A stretch of 64,000 bases of DNA from Cynocephalus volans (Eukaryota > Chordata > Mammalia > Dermoptera > Cynocephalidae). Within the stretch, counting starts at the first letter, position 1; every line of letters starts with the position of its first letter. Shown here piece by piece: positions 24,801-36,699 of the stretch. The notes beneath the pieces are model-generated. The model did no database searches, was not told the origin of the DNA, and worked only from the letters and a program-made list of their open reading frames with translations. The translations under genes and the position numbers were made by a program. The stretch is taken from the NCBI RefSeq assembly GCF_027409185.1, contig NC_084470.1, forward strand, positions 34,647,001-34,711,000, read 5' to 3'.

Positions 24801-24974
24801 ATAATGTCAGGAATACAAATTGAGGAGGAGTCCTCAGAATAACTGGTTTGTACTCTTCAAATGTCAAGACAAGAAAGATAAAGAAAGGTTAAAGAATGAT
24901 TTTATGATAAAAGCCTGAAGTTACATGAAAACAAGATGCAGTGCTTGATCCTAGATTAGATCCTGGACAGGGCA

Positions 24975-25380
24975 GAAATACCTGCAAAGGACATTACTTA
25001 ATGTCTTAATTATTAGAATAATTGAAAAATTTGAATATGAACTGTAAATTTGGTAATACTATAATAATGCAAATTTCCTGATTTTGATAATTGTTCTGCG
25101 GTAAGAGGATATCCTTGCTTTTAGGAAAGACACACTGAAGTATTTAGGGATAAAGATATAAAATGTTTCTACCAACCCTCAAAGGCTCAAAAATATGGAA
25201 GGAAGAAAGAAGGAAGGGAGGGAGAGAAGAGGGAGGAATAACAACATAGCAAGTGGGAAAAATGTCAATAATTAGTAAATCTGGGTAAAGTTTAGAAGAG
25301 AGTTTCTTGTACTATTCTTGCAAATTTTTTGTAAGTTTGAAATTATATAATAATAAAATGTACTTTAAAGAAACGTAGAA
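24975..25380 (+). mobile_element. L1M-type 3' end fragment
   Basis: 'tttcctgattttgataattg', 'cacactgaagtatttagggat', 'aatctgggtaaag' and the terminal 'gtactattcttgcaa...gtaagtttgaaattat...aataaaatg' match an old L1M 3' UTR. A purine-rich ggaa stretch at 25197-25236 lies inside it, at the position of the variable purine tract of the family. Confidence 0.75.
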
Positions 25381-26479
25381 AGCTTTTCAACATATATTCA
25401 TTATTTTTCCTTCTTTCAGAATGTGCCTCTCTGGAGTAAATTTTTCAAATCTTGTTTGGAACTTCAGCAGTAAACACATAGACACTTTTGTAGGTGCTCC
25501 ATGCTGAGTAGTGCAGTTCCACCTTGACGGATTTGATGAAATCGATAATTCATAGTACAGGACTTTAGGTAGAATTGTTACTGGCTTGAGTGAGTTGAAA
25601 CATGTCCCTAAACACCTAGCATAGCTCCTGAAGCTAGCATTTTAGTTGGAAAACAAACTCAATGTGCAGCAAATAAAAAAAAATGTTGACATTTCAAAGC
25701 TAAGGAACTGACCTCACCTTCATTTCCTATAACAGCTGAGGGAAATGAGAAGGTTTAGATTAGTAAAGATGCATCTTTGGCTTTCAATTTAATTACCCTA
25801 GCATTTCTTGGCCTGGGTCAGATCTATTACATGCAGCATAGGCTCTACTATCAGAACTATTCATTGTATCAATTTCCTGACTACTCTAATTGACAGTCAC
25901 ACAAACCCCAATAGTGTCAACCAGCAGATTTACTTCTGAATTTTTAGGATAACTATGTATGCACATGCATGTGAATATATGAGTTTATTTGTGTTCTAGA
26001 CAACCATGAATACAAACCTAAAAGAACACACACACACCAATGAAACTCTCTGAAGTATAATAGAAACCATTAATTGATTATTTGTGAAAAGGGCTGTATA
26101 TCATCTGATCTATAAGGAAAATTTCTACCTTTGATAGTGAAAATTAGGTACTTGTGAAACATGAAATCTAAATGTGCTCTAATGGTCATTATCTTAAATG
26201 TTTAGCTTTGGCACTGTTGGCCTCTTTTGATCTATTTCAGTCGTGGGCAGGGAAATAACATCTAGCCTGTTTTACTCAACTTCCCTGAAACTCCATAATG
26301 AAGACAACTTCTTCCAGATTTGCTGTCTTATATGTTGGCAACAGCTTTATCTTATTACCATTTTAGTATCTACTTTTAGAAATAGGATAAATAAAAATTC
26401 AAACCTGGGACTTCTACTTTCAGTTAAGAGCAAAAAATCTTCATAAAATTTTAAACAATAAATTTGAAAGCAAGAGAGA
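25381..26479. other. Intergenic DNA, no element recognised
   Basis: No gene. ORF 26243-26446 (67 codons) has no recognisable motif. Confidence 0.45.
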
Positions 26480-27110
26480 ACTACTGAAGTAGCTGGTCTT
26501 GAAGGGCTGGAGTCTAGAGCAAAAAAAAGCTTATAGAGGTGAGCTTAATTTTCTGCCTATTGACTTCCCCCTTGGGGCATTTACTGATTATTGACATATG
26601 CCAAGATGCGACTAAGCTGGGTAGATGGGCTACTAAGAGTCTTAAAACACAAAAGAGATTTCGGTGATTTCACAGGGTAAACAAAAATTGGAGTTCTGGT
26701 CTGCCAAGACACCTAGGAATTGACTGACCAAGATTCCAGTAGTGAATGAGGTTCAAAAAAGGGAGATTGGCACTCAAGACCTGTTGTCTTATTGAGTGAT
26801 CATTTGATTAAGCTACACATGACAATATACAAAGGATCCAAGCAGAAAGAGTGTGAAAAGAAACCAAACATGGCCAAGAGTAATGTGGAGTTTTCAGCAT
26901 TCCACAGGTCTAGGGAGACCAAAATTTCACTTCAGAACCTCCAAGGAACAGCAGCCCTAGCAAACACTCCAGGCTCTGGTTGGGACCCCTGAAGGGATGC
27001 ATCACAAGTATGAGGGTAAGCAGAGGTAGCCTAAACCTTACTAAGACTACAAACTAGCCTCATGTTAGTTCAAGATCTGATTGGATTTTGTATTATACTT
27101 CTTTTTGACC
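26480..27110 (+). mobile_element. Probable L1M 5' region
   Basis: 'gctgggtagatgggctact', 'gatttcacagggtaaac', 'gaattgactgaccaagattcc', 'ggttgggacccctgaaggg' and 'gcctcatgttagttcaag' resemble the 5' non-coding part of an old L1M subfamily. It is in the same orientation as the ORF2 piece that follows, with no ORF1 recognisable between. Family assignment is from memory. Confidence 0.4.
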
Positions 27111-28040
27111 TGCTAGAGGATAGGTTAAATTACCACTTAAACTTCTCATATGCAAGACAGGTGGTGAAAACAAAATTCTTAGGGATATTATTAACAATAG
27201 GACCAAGACCCAACTATATGCTGCCTATAAGAGACTCACTTCACCTTTAAGGACACACATAGGCTGAAAGTGAAGAGATGGAAAAACATGTTCCATGTGA
27301 ATGGAAACCAAAAGATAGCAGGTGAAGCTATGCTTATATCAGATAAAATGGGCTTTAAGTCTAAAGCTATAAAATGAGGCTAGCCAGTTAGCTCAGTTGG
27401 TTAGAGCATGGTTCTGATAGCACCAAGAACCAGGGTTCAATCCCTGTACTATCCGGCCACCCAAAACCAAAACAAAATAACCAAAATAAGGCAAAGAAGG
27501 TCATTATGTAATGATAAAGTGGTCAATTCATCAACAGGATATAACAATTGTAAGTATATATGTGCCCAACATTAGAACACCTAAATATAGAGAGCAAATA
27601 TTAATAGCTTGGAAGGAAGAGATAGACTATAAGACAATAATAGTAGGGGACTTCAATACCCCATTTTCAGCAAAGGAAAGATCATAAAGACAAAATCAAC
27701 ATGGAAACATAAAACTGAAAGTACACTTTAAACCAAAGGGACCTAGCCGACATATACAGAACATTCCATCCCACAAGAGAATATGCATTCTTCCCAAGCA
27801 CACATGGAGCACTTTCCAGGATAAATCATATCTTAGGCCACAAAAAACACCTTAACAAATTTAGAAGACTGAAATCATATTGAGTATCTTTTCCGACCAC
27901 AATGGCATAAAACTAGAAATCAATAACAGGAAGAATTTCAGAAAATTCACAAATACACAAAAATTAAACAACATGCTCCTGAATAACCAATGGTCAAACA
28001 AGAAACTTAAAAGGACATTAGAAAAATAAGACTAGAAGAA
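27110..28040 (+). mobile_element. Old L1 ORF2 endonuclease-domain fragment, with SINE insertion
   Basis: Conceptual translation in shifting frames gives the L1 endonuclease: a segment matching 'CCLQETH' near 27220, 'HRLKVK' near 27260, then after the SINE the 'IYAPN' region near 27560, the 'VGDFNTP' motif near 27645-27665, and 'TDIYRTFHP' near 27750. It ends in the 'SDHNG' region near 27895 (the catalytic SDH) and 'WKLNN' near 27965. Many substitutions and frameshifts: a dead, old copy. The CYN-like SINE at 27378 interrupts it, giving relative age. Confidence 0.75.
27378..27475 (+). repeat. tRNA-Ile-derived SINE (CYN-like) inside L1
   Basis: 'ggctagccagttagctcag', 'ttggttagagcatggttctg', 'atagcaccaagaaccag', 'ggttcaatccctgta' and 'ccggccac', then an A-rich tail with caaaa units. 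A box TAGCTCAGTTGG is intact; the B box lacks one base. It splits the L1 open endonuclease region, so it is younger than that L1. Confidence 0.85.
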
Positions 28041-28379
28041 AAGATAGATGATACAAACCTATCTACATGTGACACAAGTACTACAGTTAGATGAAATTTC
28101 AAAATAACAGTGATTAATATTTTTATGCAAATAGATGACCAAGTGGAGAATTTTAACAGAAAATAAGAAAAGGGTCACATGGAAATTTTTGCATTGAAAA
28201 ATATAATAACTAAAAGATTCATGGCTAGCATGATAGATAGGACAAAGCTTAAGAGAAGATGATGGAGCTGGAAGATAGATCAATAGAAAATATCTACACT
28301 AGAACACAGAGGGCAAATCCAATGGGAAGTACAGAGAGTTGCTCAAGAGATGTAGTATATGCAACAGAGAAGCACCAAA
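28041..28379. other. Unassigned, possibly old L1
   Basis: A-rich sequence between two L1 pieces on the same strand. No motif strong enough to call. Confidence 0.3.
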
Positions 28380-28835
28380 ACCATGTACTATATTGTCCCT
28401 GGCTTTATTATTTATAATAGTCCCAAACTTCTCATTAACACTAGAATAGATAAACATCTTTTGGTAAATTCATATAATGAAAAAACATTTAGCACTGGGA
28501 AATAATGAAGCACTGCTGTACACAAAACATTGATGAATCATTTAAACATAATATTGTACAAAAGAAGCCAGATACAAAAGAGTACATGCTGCATGATACC
28601 ATTTATATAAAATTCAAAAATGTGTAGAACCACTCTATGCTTCTAAATAGAAGGGGCTTAGTTACTAGAGGATAGCACTGTGAAGGTTATTGGGGGTTCT
28701 GGTGATATTCTACTTCCTGACTCAATGGTGTTTACACTGGTATGTTTGCTTTGTGAAAATCCATTGAACTTTACACTTATGATTTGTGTGCTTTTGTGTA
28801 TGTATGCTGTACTTGATTTAAAAAAAAATTTAAAC
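28380..28835 (+). mobile_element. L1M-type ORF2 end and 3' UTR fragment
   Basis: 'agaagccagatacaaaagagtacatgctg', 'atgataccatttatataaaattc', 'gttattgggggttctggtga', 'gaactttacacttatgatttg' follow the 3' end of an L1MC/MD-type element. The A-rich end at about 28819-28836 is the tail remnant. Confidence 0.75.
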
Positions 28836-29429
28836 AATTAAAGCCTGAGTATGGTGGTGGTAGTTTTGACAAGGCTGATGTCAGTCACTTTCATTCTCCC
28901 ACAGCTAATAAAGTTTCTTCAGTTCTTTTTGGCTTTAAAGGAATGCAAAGAATTAATCAGGAGAGAGAACTCAAAATGTGAAGAAATGTAGTAGGTTGAG
29001 TGTGGGGGACTGCATGTTTGTGGGTATACAAGACAAGGTATAAAAGGTAAAAGACTACTTAACCATTCTGCATGTCTTTGAAGAAATGAGCAGAATGGAG
29101 GCTGCTTAAGGGCAAGCAAACGGTTGTACCAATTCTTTCCTATTTTAGTTCTGGAGACCTAGGGATAGTTGGCATAGCCAAAGGCAAGAATCAGAAATAC
29201 CAGATATTAATAATGGCACTACTATAGAATTCATAAACAAATAATAAATCATAGCGTTTCCAGTTTCCTTTTTCAGATGGAGAAAGACTTAAAGTACTTT
29301 CTCCCCCTCTGGTTTTCTGTTTGTGTGTGCGTGTGTGTCTGTGTGTCTGGTTATCATCACCAGAGGTAAGATTGCCCAAACTTCTTTGGGGCTTCTTTCA
29401 CTGCTTTATTGCTGTTTTGATTAGTATCT
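28836..29429. other. Intergenic DNA, no element recognised
   Basis: Short tg-rich patch near 29322-29350. No gene recognised. Confidence 0.45.
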
Positions 29430-29555
29430 CTTGATTCTAGACTTCAAGCTCCTTGTGAACCAGGTCAGTTTCTTACTTATCTGTGTATCTACATCCCCTA
29501 AGTAGGCACCTGTCAAAGAGTAAATACTAAACAAATATTTGTTGTTTGTTACTAT
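29430..29555 (+). repeat. L2 LINE 3' end fragment
   Basis: 'tctagacttcaagctcc', 'ttgtgaaccaggtcag', 'gtgtatctacatcccc' and 'actaaacaaatatttgttg' are the sense L2 3' terminus. Confidence 0.7.
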
Positions 29556-30479
29556 TATATTCTAAACCCAGGATTTATATTAGGGCCAATATTATAGTAT
29601 ATCAGATATGATACATATTTCACCTTTGCTTTTTTTCTCCTCCCTGCAAAGGGAAAGAGAAATAAACCAAGAAATATGCCACACCGGCAAACCCAGACTA
29701 AGATACGTTCGTCTTGATGTGACTTAAATCCTTGCTAAATTTTTTTTTGAGATATGAGATTTGTCTGTGATCTGTCACATATGTTTATGATCAGACTTTG
29801 CTTTTGTCTCTAGAACCGCCTGGACATTAGTAAAAATTTCCATATATCTTCTTATCCAATTAATCTTTTATGAGTACAAGGCATTTCCATTAATTATATC
29901 TCTAGATAGCCCACTGTAAATCTGATCAGAAAGAAAATCACAAATTAGAATATTAATACCTTAAAAAGTCTTCTTTGGCACAGGTTAGATAGTGAAAACT
30001 ATCTTAAGATGGTCAGTATCATCACATATATTTCCTGCACCACTGACCTCAATACTATAAACATATTCACAAATGTATCCTGGAAGAGTAAAATCTATAA
30101 AGAAGCAAAATACAGTTGGTTTATGTTAATAGCTACAATTGGAACTTTAGGTTTAAAAGCATTGTTTTTTCTGTATGCAGCTTCTGAGAATCCAGGCACA
30201 CCAGCTCCAATAGTCTGCCCATTGAACATGATGACACAAAGAACAGCAAAAAATAGTTGTGACTGTCTCTGGTACATGCCAATCTTCTTTTTCAATGGTC
30301 ACTCTGACCAAATGATACACGGGTGATGATTCATTCTTGTAGAAAATATTCTGGGCTAAGTCCAAGTATTAAAAAAAGGGACATGGCAGGACATGAGGTA
30401 TTTTGTCACTGCCCTGTATAAATGCATCAAACAGAATAGAAAAAAAAATTCTATTGTATGTACATTTAATTCCACACAT
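29556..30479. other. Intergenic DNA; unassigned ORFs at 30009-30365
   Basis: Three overlapping frames at 30009-30365 (66-105 codons, both strands) are open. The minus-strand frame has a hydrophobic stretch with 'FFAVLCVIMFNGQTIGAG'. I could not match it to a known protein, so I make no gene call. Confidence 0.3.
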
Positions 30480-30640
30480 CACAATTAATTGTAATTATAT
30501 AATATTTTTACTATTAAATACTACCTTAGGGGCAAACCCATTGTAGAGATAAGGCTCACTGAGGTGGGAGATTGAGCTTCTTATCCAACACTTGACAGTT
30601 AGTTAGCAACTAAGCTGAAACCACAACTCAATTACTCTGA
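30480..30640 (-). repeat. MIR SINE, degraded
   Basis: Plus strand 'cccattgtagagataagg', 'ctcactgaggtg', 'agttagcaactaagctgaaaccacaac' follows antisense MIR order. Confidence 0.45.
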
Positions 30641-31087
30641 CCCAGGATAAAACAATTCTCGCCTAGCAAATTGTTGGGGAAGCTCTTTTCAAGATGTGTA
30701 ATTCTGAGGTTTAAAATAAACGGGGCAGGAATAAAACACTTGCCCCACTCCAGTAAATCGTTTATTTTCTAACCTGGAATATTCAATCATGATTGTCTCA
30801 TATGCCCCTGAAACTACAAATAATAGAGACTACTACTTTTCAGATGTTCCATCTCAGCAGAAATGTTGAGAAATAGAAGAAAGAAACTGAGGTCTTTGCA
30901 GGAAGATTCAAGGACTAAGAGGAGGTAAGTGAAGAAAGACAGCACCAGGATGGAAAAATACGTGTCAAGCCTTAGGCCAAAGGAATTTCTGTTTGAAAAC
31001 ACTGTATGAGCATCAATCACATATATGCGCATGCAGAATAACTATGCTATTGCTATTGTGGTAGTTTTTTAAAAAGTCCACAATGGG

Positions 31088-31740
31088 TTTTTTGTTTGTT
31101 TTTTACTGTGAATAATATATTTGGTCATTTTTTTCAGTTTACAGCTGAAACTCTGGCAATTCAAAATTAACATCCTTGCCCGTGAGCTCCTTATAGACAC
31201 TAGAAAAAGTTTCAACGTTGTGTTCCATATCGTTCTCCTGTGCTAGGTCCGAATGCTCTTTATGAGCCAGCTGCCATCCAGTTTCATGCTGATTCTCTTG
31301 CTCACAATTTCACTTGGGAAGGTCAAGTCCTCAAGGATCACATCATGCACGGCTGTAAGCGTGGGGCTGCTAGGATGCTTTTGCTTATTTTTTGTACGTC
31401 TTTTTCTAGTTGGCTTAGGCAGAATTCTCCTCTGAGCAATGAAGACAACATACTTCCCACTGAACTTTTTCTCCAATTTGCAAATTTTCTGGAAGGATTT
31501 CCGTTGAGGAACTGTAACAAAGATTATGATAGCTTTCTGACAACCACAACTTCAATTTCCTCGGCTGCTGTGATGTTCAGCTCCCACAGCTGAGCCTTGA
31601 GGTTCAAGTTCACCTCCAGCTCCAGAAGCCCCTGGGAGATGCCGGGTTCGAACTCGTTTGGCTTCTCGCCATTGGGCTATTCATAATTTTGGCACTAGAG
31701 CTGAGCATGGCTTCTCCTTGCTGAGCACCAGCTTAGGAAG
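31088..31740 (-). pseudogene. RPS7: Processed pseudogene of ribosomal protein S7
   Basis: An intronless, nearly full-length minus-strand copy of RPS7 mRNA, a 40S ribosomal subunit protein. The region equivalent to the CDS runs from an ATG at 31708-31706 to a TAA at 31141-31139, about 570 nt against the usual 585 (194 codons). Minus-strand 31476-31243 is readable and encodes '[20 protein letters not shown]', '[12 protein letters not shown]' and '[20 protein letters not shown]', close to RPS7. The start region has a small insertion near 31670-31680 that shifts frame, about 15 nt are missing just before 'EKKFSG' near 31480, and stops are present. The 5' UTR remnant extends to 31740, and a poly(A) remnant (T-rich on the plus strand, 31088-31105) follows a short 3' UTR. 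All of this indicates L1-mediated retroposition of a spliced mRNA. No clear target duplication was found. It abuts an MLT1 LTR. Confidence 0.93.
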
Positions 31741-31769
31741 CTACAAGTTTTTTGATACTCCTCTTTTCA

Positions 31770-32215
31770 AAAGGCAGGACCTAATTCTCCTCTTCTTGTT
31801 TGTGGTCTAGACTTAATGACTTGTTTCAAATGTATAAAATACGGTAGAAGTGATAGGTCAGAAAATGCACTATGACTTTCTTTCTGTTGCATCCTTTTCT
31901 CTTGGCTAAGCCATATTGTGGGGTGACTAAGCAGCCTTATAAAGAGGCCACTGTGATAAGGAATTAAGCCTTCTTGCCAACAGCTGATACTAACTTGACA
32001 GGCCCGTCAGTGAACCATCTTGGAAGTGCATCCTCCAGCCCCAGCCAAGCCTTCAGATAACTGTAGCTCTTGCCCAAATCTTGACTGTAACCTCTTCAGA
32101 AACTCGGAACTAGAACCACCCAGCTAAGCAACATTTGAATTGCTGACGATAGAAATAGTGACATTATGAATGTTTGTTTTTTTAAGCCACTAAATTTTGA
32201 AGTACCGTTGTTTCA
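31770..32215 (+). mobile_element. MLT1-type MaLR LTR, degraded
   Basis: 'aggacctaattctcctcttc', 'gtggtagaagtgatagg'-like text near 31845, 'gaagcctt'/'gccaacagctgatac', 'gtgaaccatcttggaagtgc', 'atcctccagccccagcc', 'gccttcagataactgtag' and 'aaccacccagctaagc' are strong MLT1 landmarks. The usual AATAAATG polyadenylation signal is mutated to 'attatgaatg' near 32163. Old; no target duplication recognised. Confidence 0.85.
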
Positions 32216-32261
32216 ACATCCCTTTAAAACTTGCTGAAATTTAATTGTCATTGTGATTTAG

Positions 32262-32522
32262 ATTTGGGCATTTAAGAGGTGATTAATGCATGAGGGCTCT
32301 ACCCTGATTGTGGGTTTAATGCCCACTCCTGAAAACCCTTTTATTAAAGTCCCTCCCCCTTCTGCCATGTCATGACACAGCAAGAGAGTCCTTTGCTAAA
32401 TGCTAACACCTTAATCTTGAACTTCCAAGCTCCAGATCGGTGAGAAAATAAAATGTTCTGTTTGTTATAAATTTCCCAGTCTCAGGTATTCTGTTATAGC
32501 AACACAAAGTGGACTAATAACA
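32262..32522 (+). mobile_element. MST/THE1-like MaLR LTR, 5'-truncated
   Basis: 'aggtgattaatgcatgagg', 'gctctaccctgattgtggg', 'ccttctgccatgtcatgac', 'gagaaaataaaatgttctg' (polyadenylation region near 32442) and the terminal 'cccagtctcaggtattctg...aacacaaagtgg...actaataaca' are MST-type. The first part of the LTR is missing. Confidence 0.8.
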
Positions 32523-35344
32523 TGGGATAATTTACTGCACAGAAATAACTAATAATGTTTTCATGTTGAAGTGAAAAACAGTGCCACGACACTTATAAAA
32601 TGCAACTACTATTGGGGTGAACCATGTAGAATTGCTGTTTTTGTAGATCACATATCAGCCATTTCATATGGTTCAACCTGCTACATAAGCATTCAGCCAA
32701 CTTGTTTTATTTCTGATTTGGCCTAGACTTTGGTCTCCCAGGATGCCTTTGTTGAATATGTTTGCTATTTTCCAAATTATAATCACCTGGCAATATAGTT
32801 ATGATTTTTTGATACAATGCTCTGATGAAAGATTTTTTGACACAATGCTCTGATGCAACAGTTGGAAACCAATTAGTTGTAGATTATCTCTTGGTTTAGA
32901 CATGTAAAAGATAATTATTAGCAAATGATGATCATTTTCTCTTTCACAAAGGTATTTGGTTTTTGGTCTTGGAACAAATATCTGAATATATGATGAAATA
33001 TAATTCAAACGTCTCATACATTCCTAAGTACAAAAGCCTATCTTCTTCTGATCCTTAGAAATACTAGGTAGATGTTCTTAGGGCATCATGTTTTGTTGTT
33101 TTTTTTTTTTCTCCAGAGAGAGGTTGTAAGGGAGAGAAGCCAACCAGTTGGTAAGTAAGTAATTACTTTTGAGTGCTCTTCTCATTTAATACCATTAAGA
33201 TGCTTCAACCGACCCAGGTAACACAAAATTAACTTCTTTATAATTCGCTATCTTTTCTGGCATAACCATTGCCATTTCCACATTTCTGTTGATGGCATAA
33301 GTCAAGCTGTTGAGTGAGAATTTATTTCTGCTTCTAATCTCCCTGGAGCTTTCACATATGGTTTGATTTAATGCGAAGCTTTATGTGTAATCTTTCCAAT
33401 ACGTGATAACAAAATTTTCTCATTAATTTTTTACATTTTCAGCTTTAATTGAAGACAAATCTTAAGTAAGATGTTATAAAAAATTGGTTCATTTTACCCT
33501 GACCCCAAATGCAAGATTCTGCTATTATTCCACAGGGATTTTTTGTCAATTTCCCTTTCTTACAAACTTGTGGGTACGTATCATGTCTGAGTAACTGTTA
33601 TGCGGTGCTTATTTTCTTTGAAAAACGGATTCCTAAACTAAAATTTTGACTTGCTAATGCAATTACTCTGTCATCTTAGGGGTCTATTGACAATGTAAAA
33701 AATATGGTACTTACTTCTCATGATTACACGTAGAAAAGCCTTGATCAACACCAGTAATTAATTGGAAGCAAGAAGAAACTTCAAAAATTCAAAGTTAGAA
33801 ATCATACAAAATCATTTTGTATATTACCAAGGCATAAACTTACCTAACTTCCTAATCAGAACTCATAATGTTAACTGTGCCTTTGTAAGGGTGATGACAT
33901 TATAGTTGATCTAAATTTTCATTTCTACTCATTTCTATTTCTTAAAACTAATTTCAATTTCTATTCTATTATATAAGGATATTATTAGTAGCAATCATAT
34001 TGTACTTATATAATTTGTATACTATATATTTTCTCTAAACATAGTAAATCTATCTGGCACACTAATACTATAATAAATTATAAAATATTAATTGATTCAA
34101 ATGTAGTTACAGAAATCTTACTGTGTCTTTTTCCTTCCTTTCTTTTTATAAATCTCGGCCACTCTCTATGTCCTCTACAGAGAAATATTATTTGCTGAAA
34201 AATCTATTGCTAACACAGATGGAAGAATTCTGAGCTTCTTAAACTATTGAAAACTGTACAGCTTGGACTTCTTTTGAAAACAGAATGCTACACGAAAGGA
34301 CAACAAATCTTTTGGCAATAATTCAAATTAAACAGGTTGATGCAGCAAATCCATTTTTCTAAACAACCAATGTGTGATTCGACAGCAGTATCAACAGTTC
34401 ACTGTACCAAGAATTAGAATGCTATATCAAAGCTGCTAACTTGCAGTGGCTTTTATGGAGGTATAATTTTCCATTTAAAATGTAAAATTCCCTGTACAAA
34501 AACACTTGAATAATTATGAAAATGGAAATAATCCTTTGCGAAAAGTAATTATGGTGGGGGAGACTTTCCTTTGCCTTCAGTGTTTGATGCATGTGTTTGG
34601 TTCCTTAAGCAAACTAATTAAAATGTTGCAAGACACACTGAAATGCTGGCATTTTAGATGGAAAGCAGTTGTACTCCTGGCAAAGACTGTTTCGTGTTTC
34701 TAAGGAATTTTAAAATTGTGGTTATAATAAACTATTCAGTCAAGCAAACTGAAAACAAGAGCCAAAATCATGCTCTCAGCTTTGAGATCTGTAGCCACAT
34801 GCCACTACAAAGCTGAGGATTTTCTAATTATAAAATGGGACAAAAACCACATTTATTTTGTTAGCAAACATTTGGGGTGGATGTGTATGTTTGTAATAAA
34901 CTGCAGTAATTATGCAGCTAAAATAAGAGAAATAATTTGGGAGTCATCTTATAGTTTTATGCTGAATGTTTCCATAACTTGGAAATGATTGACCAAATGG
35001 TTGGCAAAATAATGATTCCACCACAAAAAGGAATGCTCTAGCATGACAGCTAATAAGATGAAGAAATGTATTATGGTGTGATCTCAACAGTGGGTCCTTG
35101 TCCTGAGAGCCCGGGAGGTAAAGGGCAGCTGCAACATGATTATCAGTAGTTCTTCATGAAATGGATTGCATTTGGAGCATGAAATGTCCATCCTTTTCAC
35201 TGTTTGGTCAGTCATGCATTGAGCAAGATTGATTGAGTTTCCACTTTTATCAATTACAGTGGTAGGAAATAGAGTTTCAGTGGAATGTGAGTCAGTTATA
35301 GTGCCTGCCTGCATGGATTTTACAGTCAAGCCTCTTTAAAAGGG
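32523..35344. other. Intergenic, largely unique DNA
   Basis: 2.8 kb without a recognised repeat or gene. Some ORFs of 65-81 codons are present, none with known motifs. The low repeat content would make it a reasonable place to look for conserved regulatory DNA, which one sequence cannot show. Confidence 0.4.
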
Positions 35345-35580
35345 AATGTGTTGATGAATTATGGATTCCAGGGCCTGACCACCTGGACTTAAATCCTGGC
35401 TTATCCACTAAATATCTTTGTGACCTTGGAAGATTAACTATTCTCTCCAGGGTGCTCATCTGTGGAATGAATAATAACAGTCCTACCTCATTTAGTTGCT
35501 GTGAGAATTAAATGTGTTAACCTATGTATAAATGCACAATGCCAGGCACTATTTTTGCTGTTATTTTTACTTCCACTCTA
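35345..35580 (+). repeat. MIR SINE
   Basis: 'attccagggcctgaccacc', 'ggacttaaatcctggct', 'tttgtgaccttggaag', 'ctcatctgtggaatga', 'ctacctcatttagttgctgt', 'aatgccaggcact' in MIR order, forward. Confidence 0.9.
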
Positions 35581-35899
35581 GCTCAGCAATGCTATAAATA
35601 TTGCCTAAAAGATAAAATAATATCTAATTTTACAGAAGGCAGATGTCCAGGAAAAGTCAAAGATCAAAAGAGCCCCTAGAACTAGGTATCTAATATCTGT
35701 GGGCACCTGAAAGCCCTTACTATTTGTTCTGCAGGCAAAGTATAAGGATATATTCTGGCTATTACCCAAATAAGTTCATGTTAAACAAGAGAGAAGCTAA
35801 ACAAGTAATAGCTGACAATAGTCTGAGCAAGTAGAAGAATGATTCAATGAGTCAGAAGAAAAATAGCAGTTTGAAATTATATCATAATCATTATCCATC

Positions 35900-36140
35900 A
35901 CAACTATACTTTATTCAGCCCTTACTAAGGTGCAAGGCACTAAACTCTTTAAATGTCATCTCAATCAACCTTCATAACAAAACTATGGAACAAAAAATAT
36001 TACTTTACCCATTTTATAGATGAAGAGGCTAAGGCTGAGGTAACTTTTTCCCAGGCTATATGGATAGTTAGTGATAAATATATGACAATAACTTAGGTCT
36101 CTCTGAGATTGAAATTCATGTTGTTATTCTCTGTTGCTAT
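35900..36140 (-). repeat. MIR SINE
   Basis: Plus strand 'cccttactaaggtgcaaggc', 'atgtcatctcaatcaacc', 'acccattttatagatgaag', 'aggctaaggctgagg' is antisense MIR, well preserved in the core. Confidence 0.88.
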
Positions 36141-36189
36141 CCATGTAATATTATAAGCATGTTTCGAAATCATTAAATGATTTAACAAG

Positions 36190-36640
36190 CCTGTGTTCTA
36201 ATGGCTGCAAAATGTTCTAGTCTATGGCTGTACCATAATTGATTTATTCCTTTCTGTCTCATTGAATATTTATGTTGCTTCTAGTCTCTTAGATGTTTTA
36301 GATAATTTATTGCAAATTATTTGCAAAAAAAACCTTCTTGTATAAATCTTAATATACATAGCTGATTAGTTTCTTAGCATAAATTCTAAGAAGTGGATAT
36401 ACCAGGCCAAGTGATTTGAATATTTCTAAAGCTCTTAATTCAAATCACCAAATCACACCAGGAATGTTACAGCAATTTGCTCTCCTTTCAGAAAATTTTG
36501 AATTTGCTCATTTCATTGTATCTTTACCAATCCTGAATATAACCAATACATCTTTTGTAAAATTTTTGTTATCATGTGTCAGATAAAAAATCCTCCTATT
36601 GTATTTTTATTTCTGCTTTTGTTCTGAGGAAGAAAAATAT
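36190..36640 (-). mobile_element. Old L1M ORF2/3' fragment
   Basis: Plus strand 'tctatggctgtaccataattg', 'agaagtggatataccaggcc', 'caggaatgttacagcaatttgc' is the antisense of the L1M 3' ORF2/UTR junction region. Boundaries approximate. Confidence 0.65.
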
Positions 36641-36699
36641 CACTTATTGAAAACAAAGCTTGTAGACAGTACTTTAACATTCATATGTCTCCCTGCCCC

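Noticed and set aside
30009-30365. Overlapping ORFs, one with a hydrophobic stretch, as a pseudogene of a membrane protein
   Set aside because: I could not match any frame to a known protein; vague resemblance to transporter segments was not convincing.
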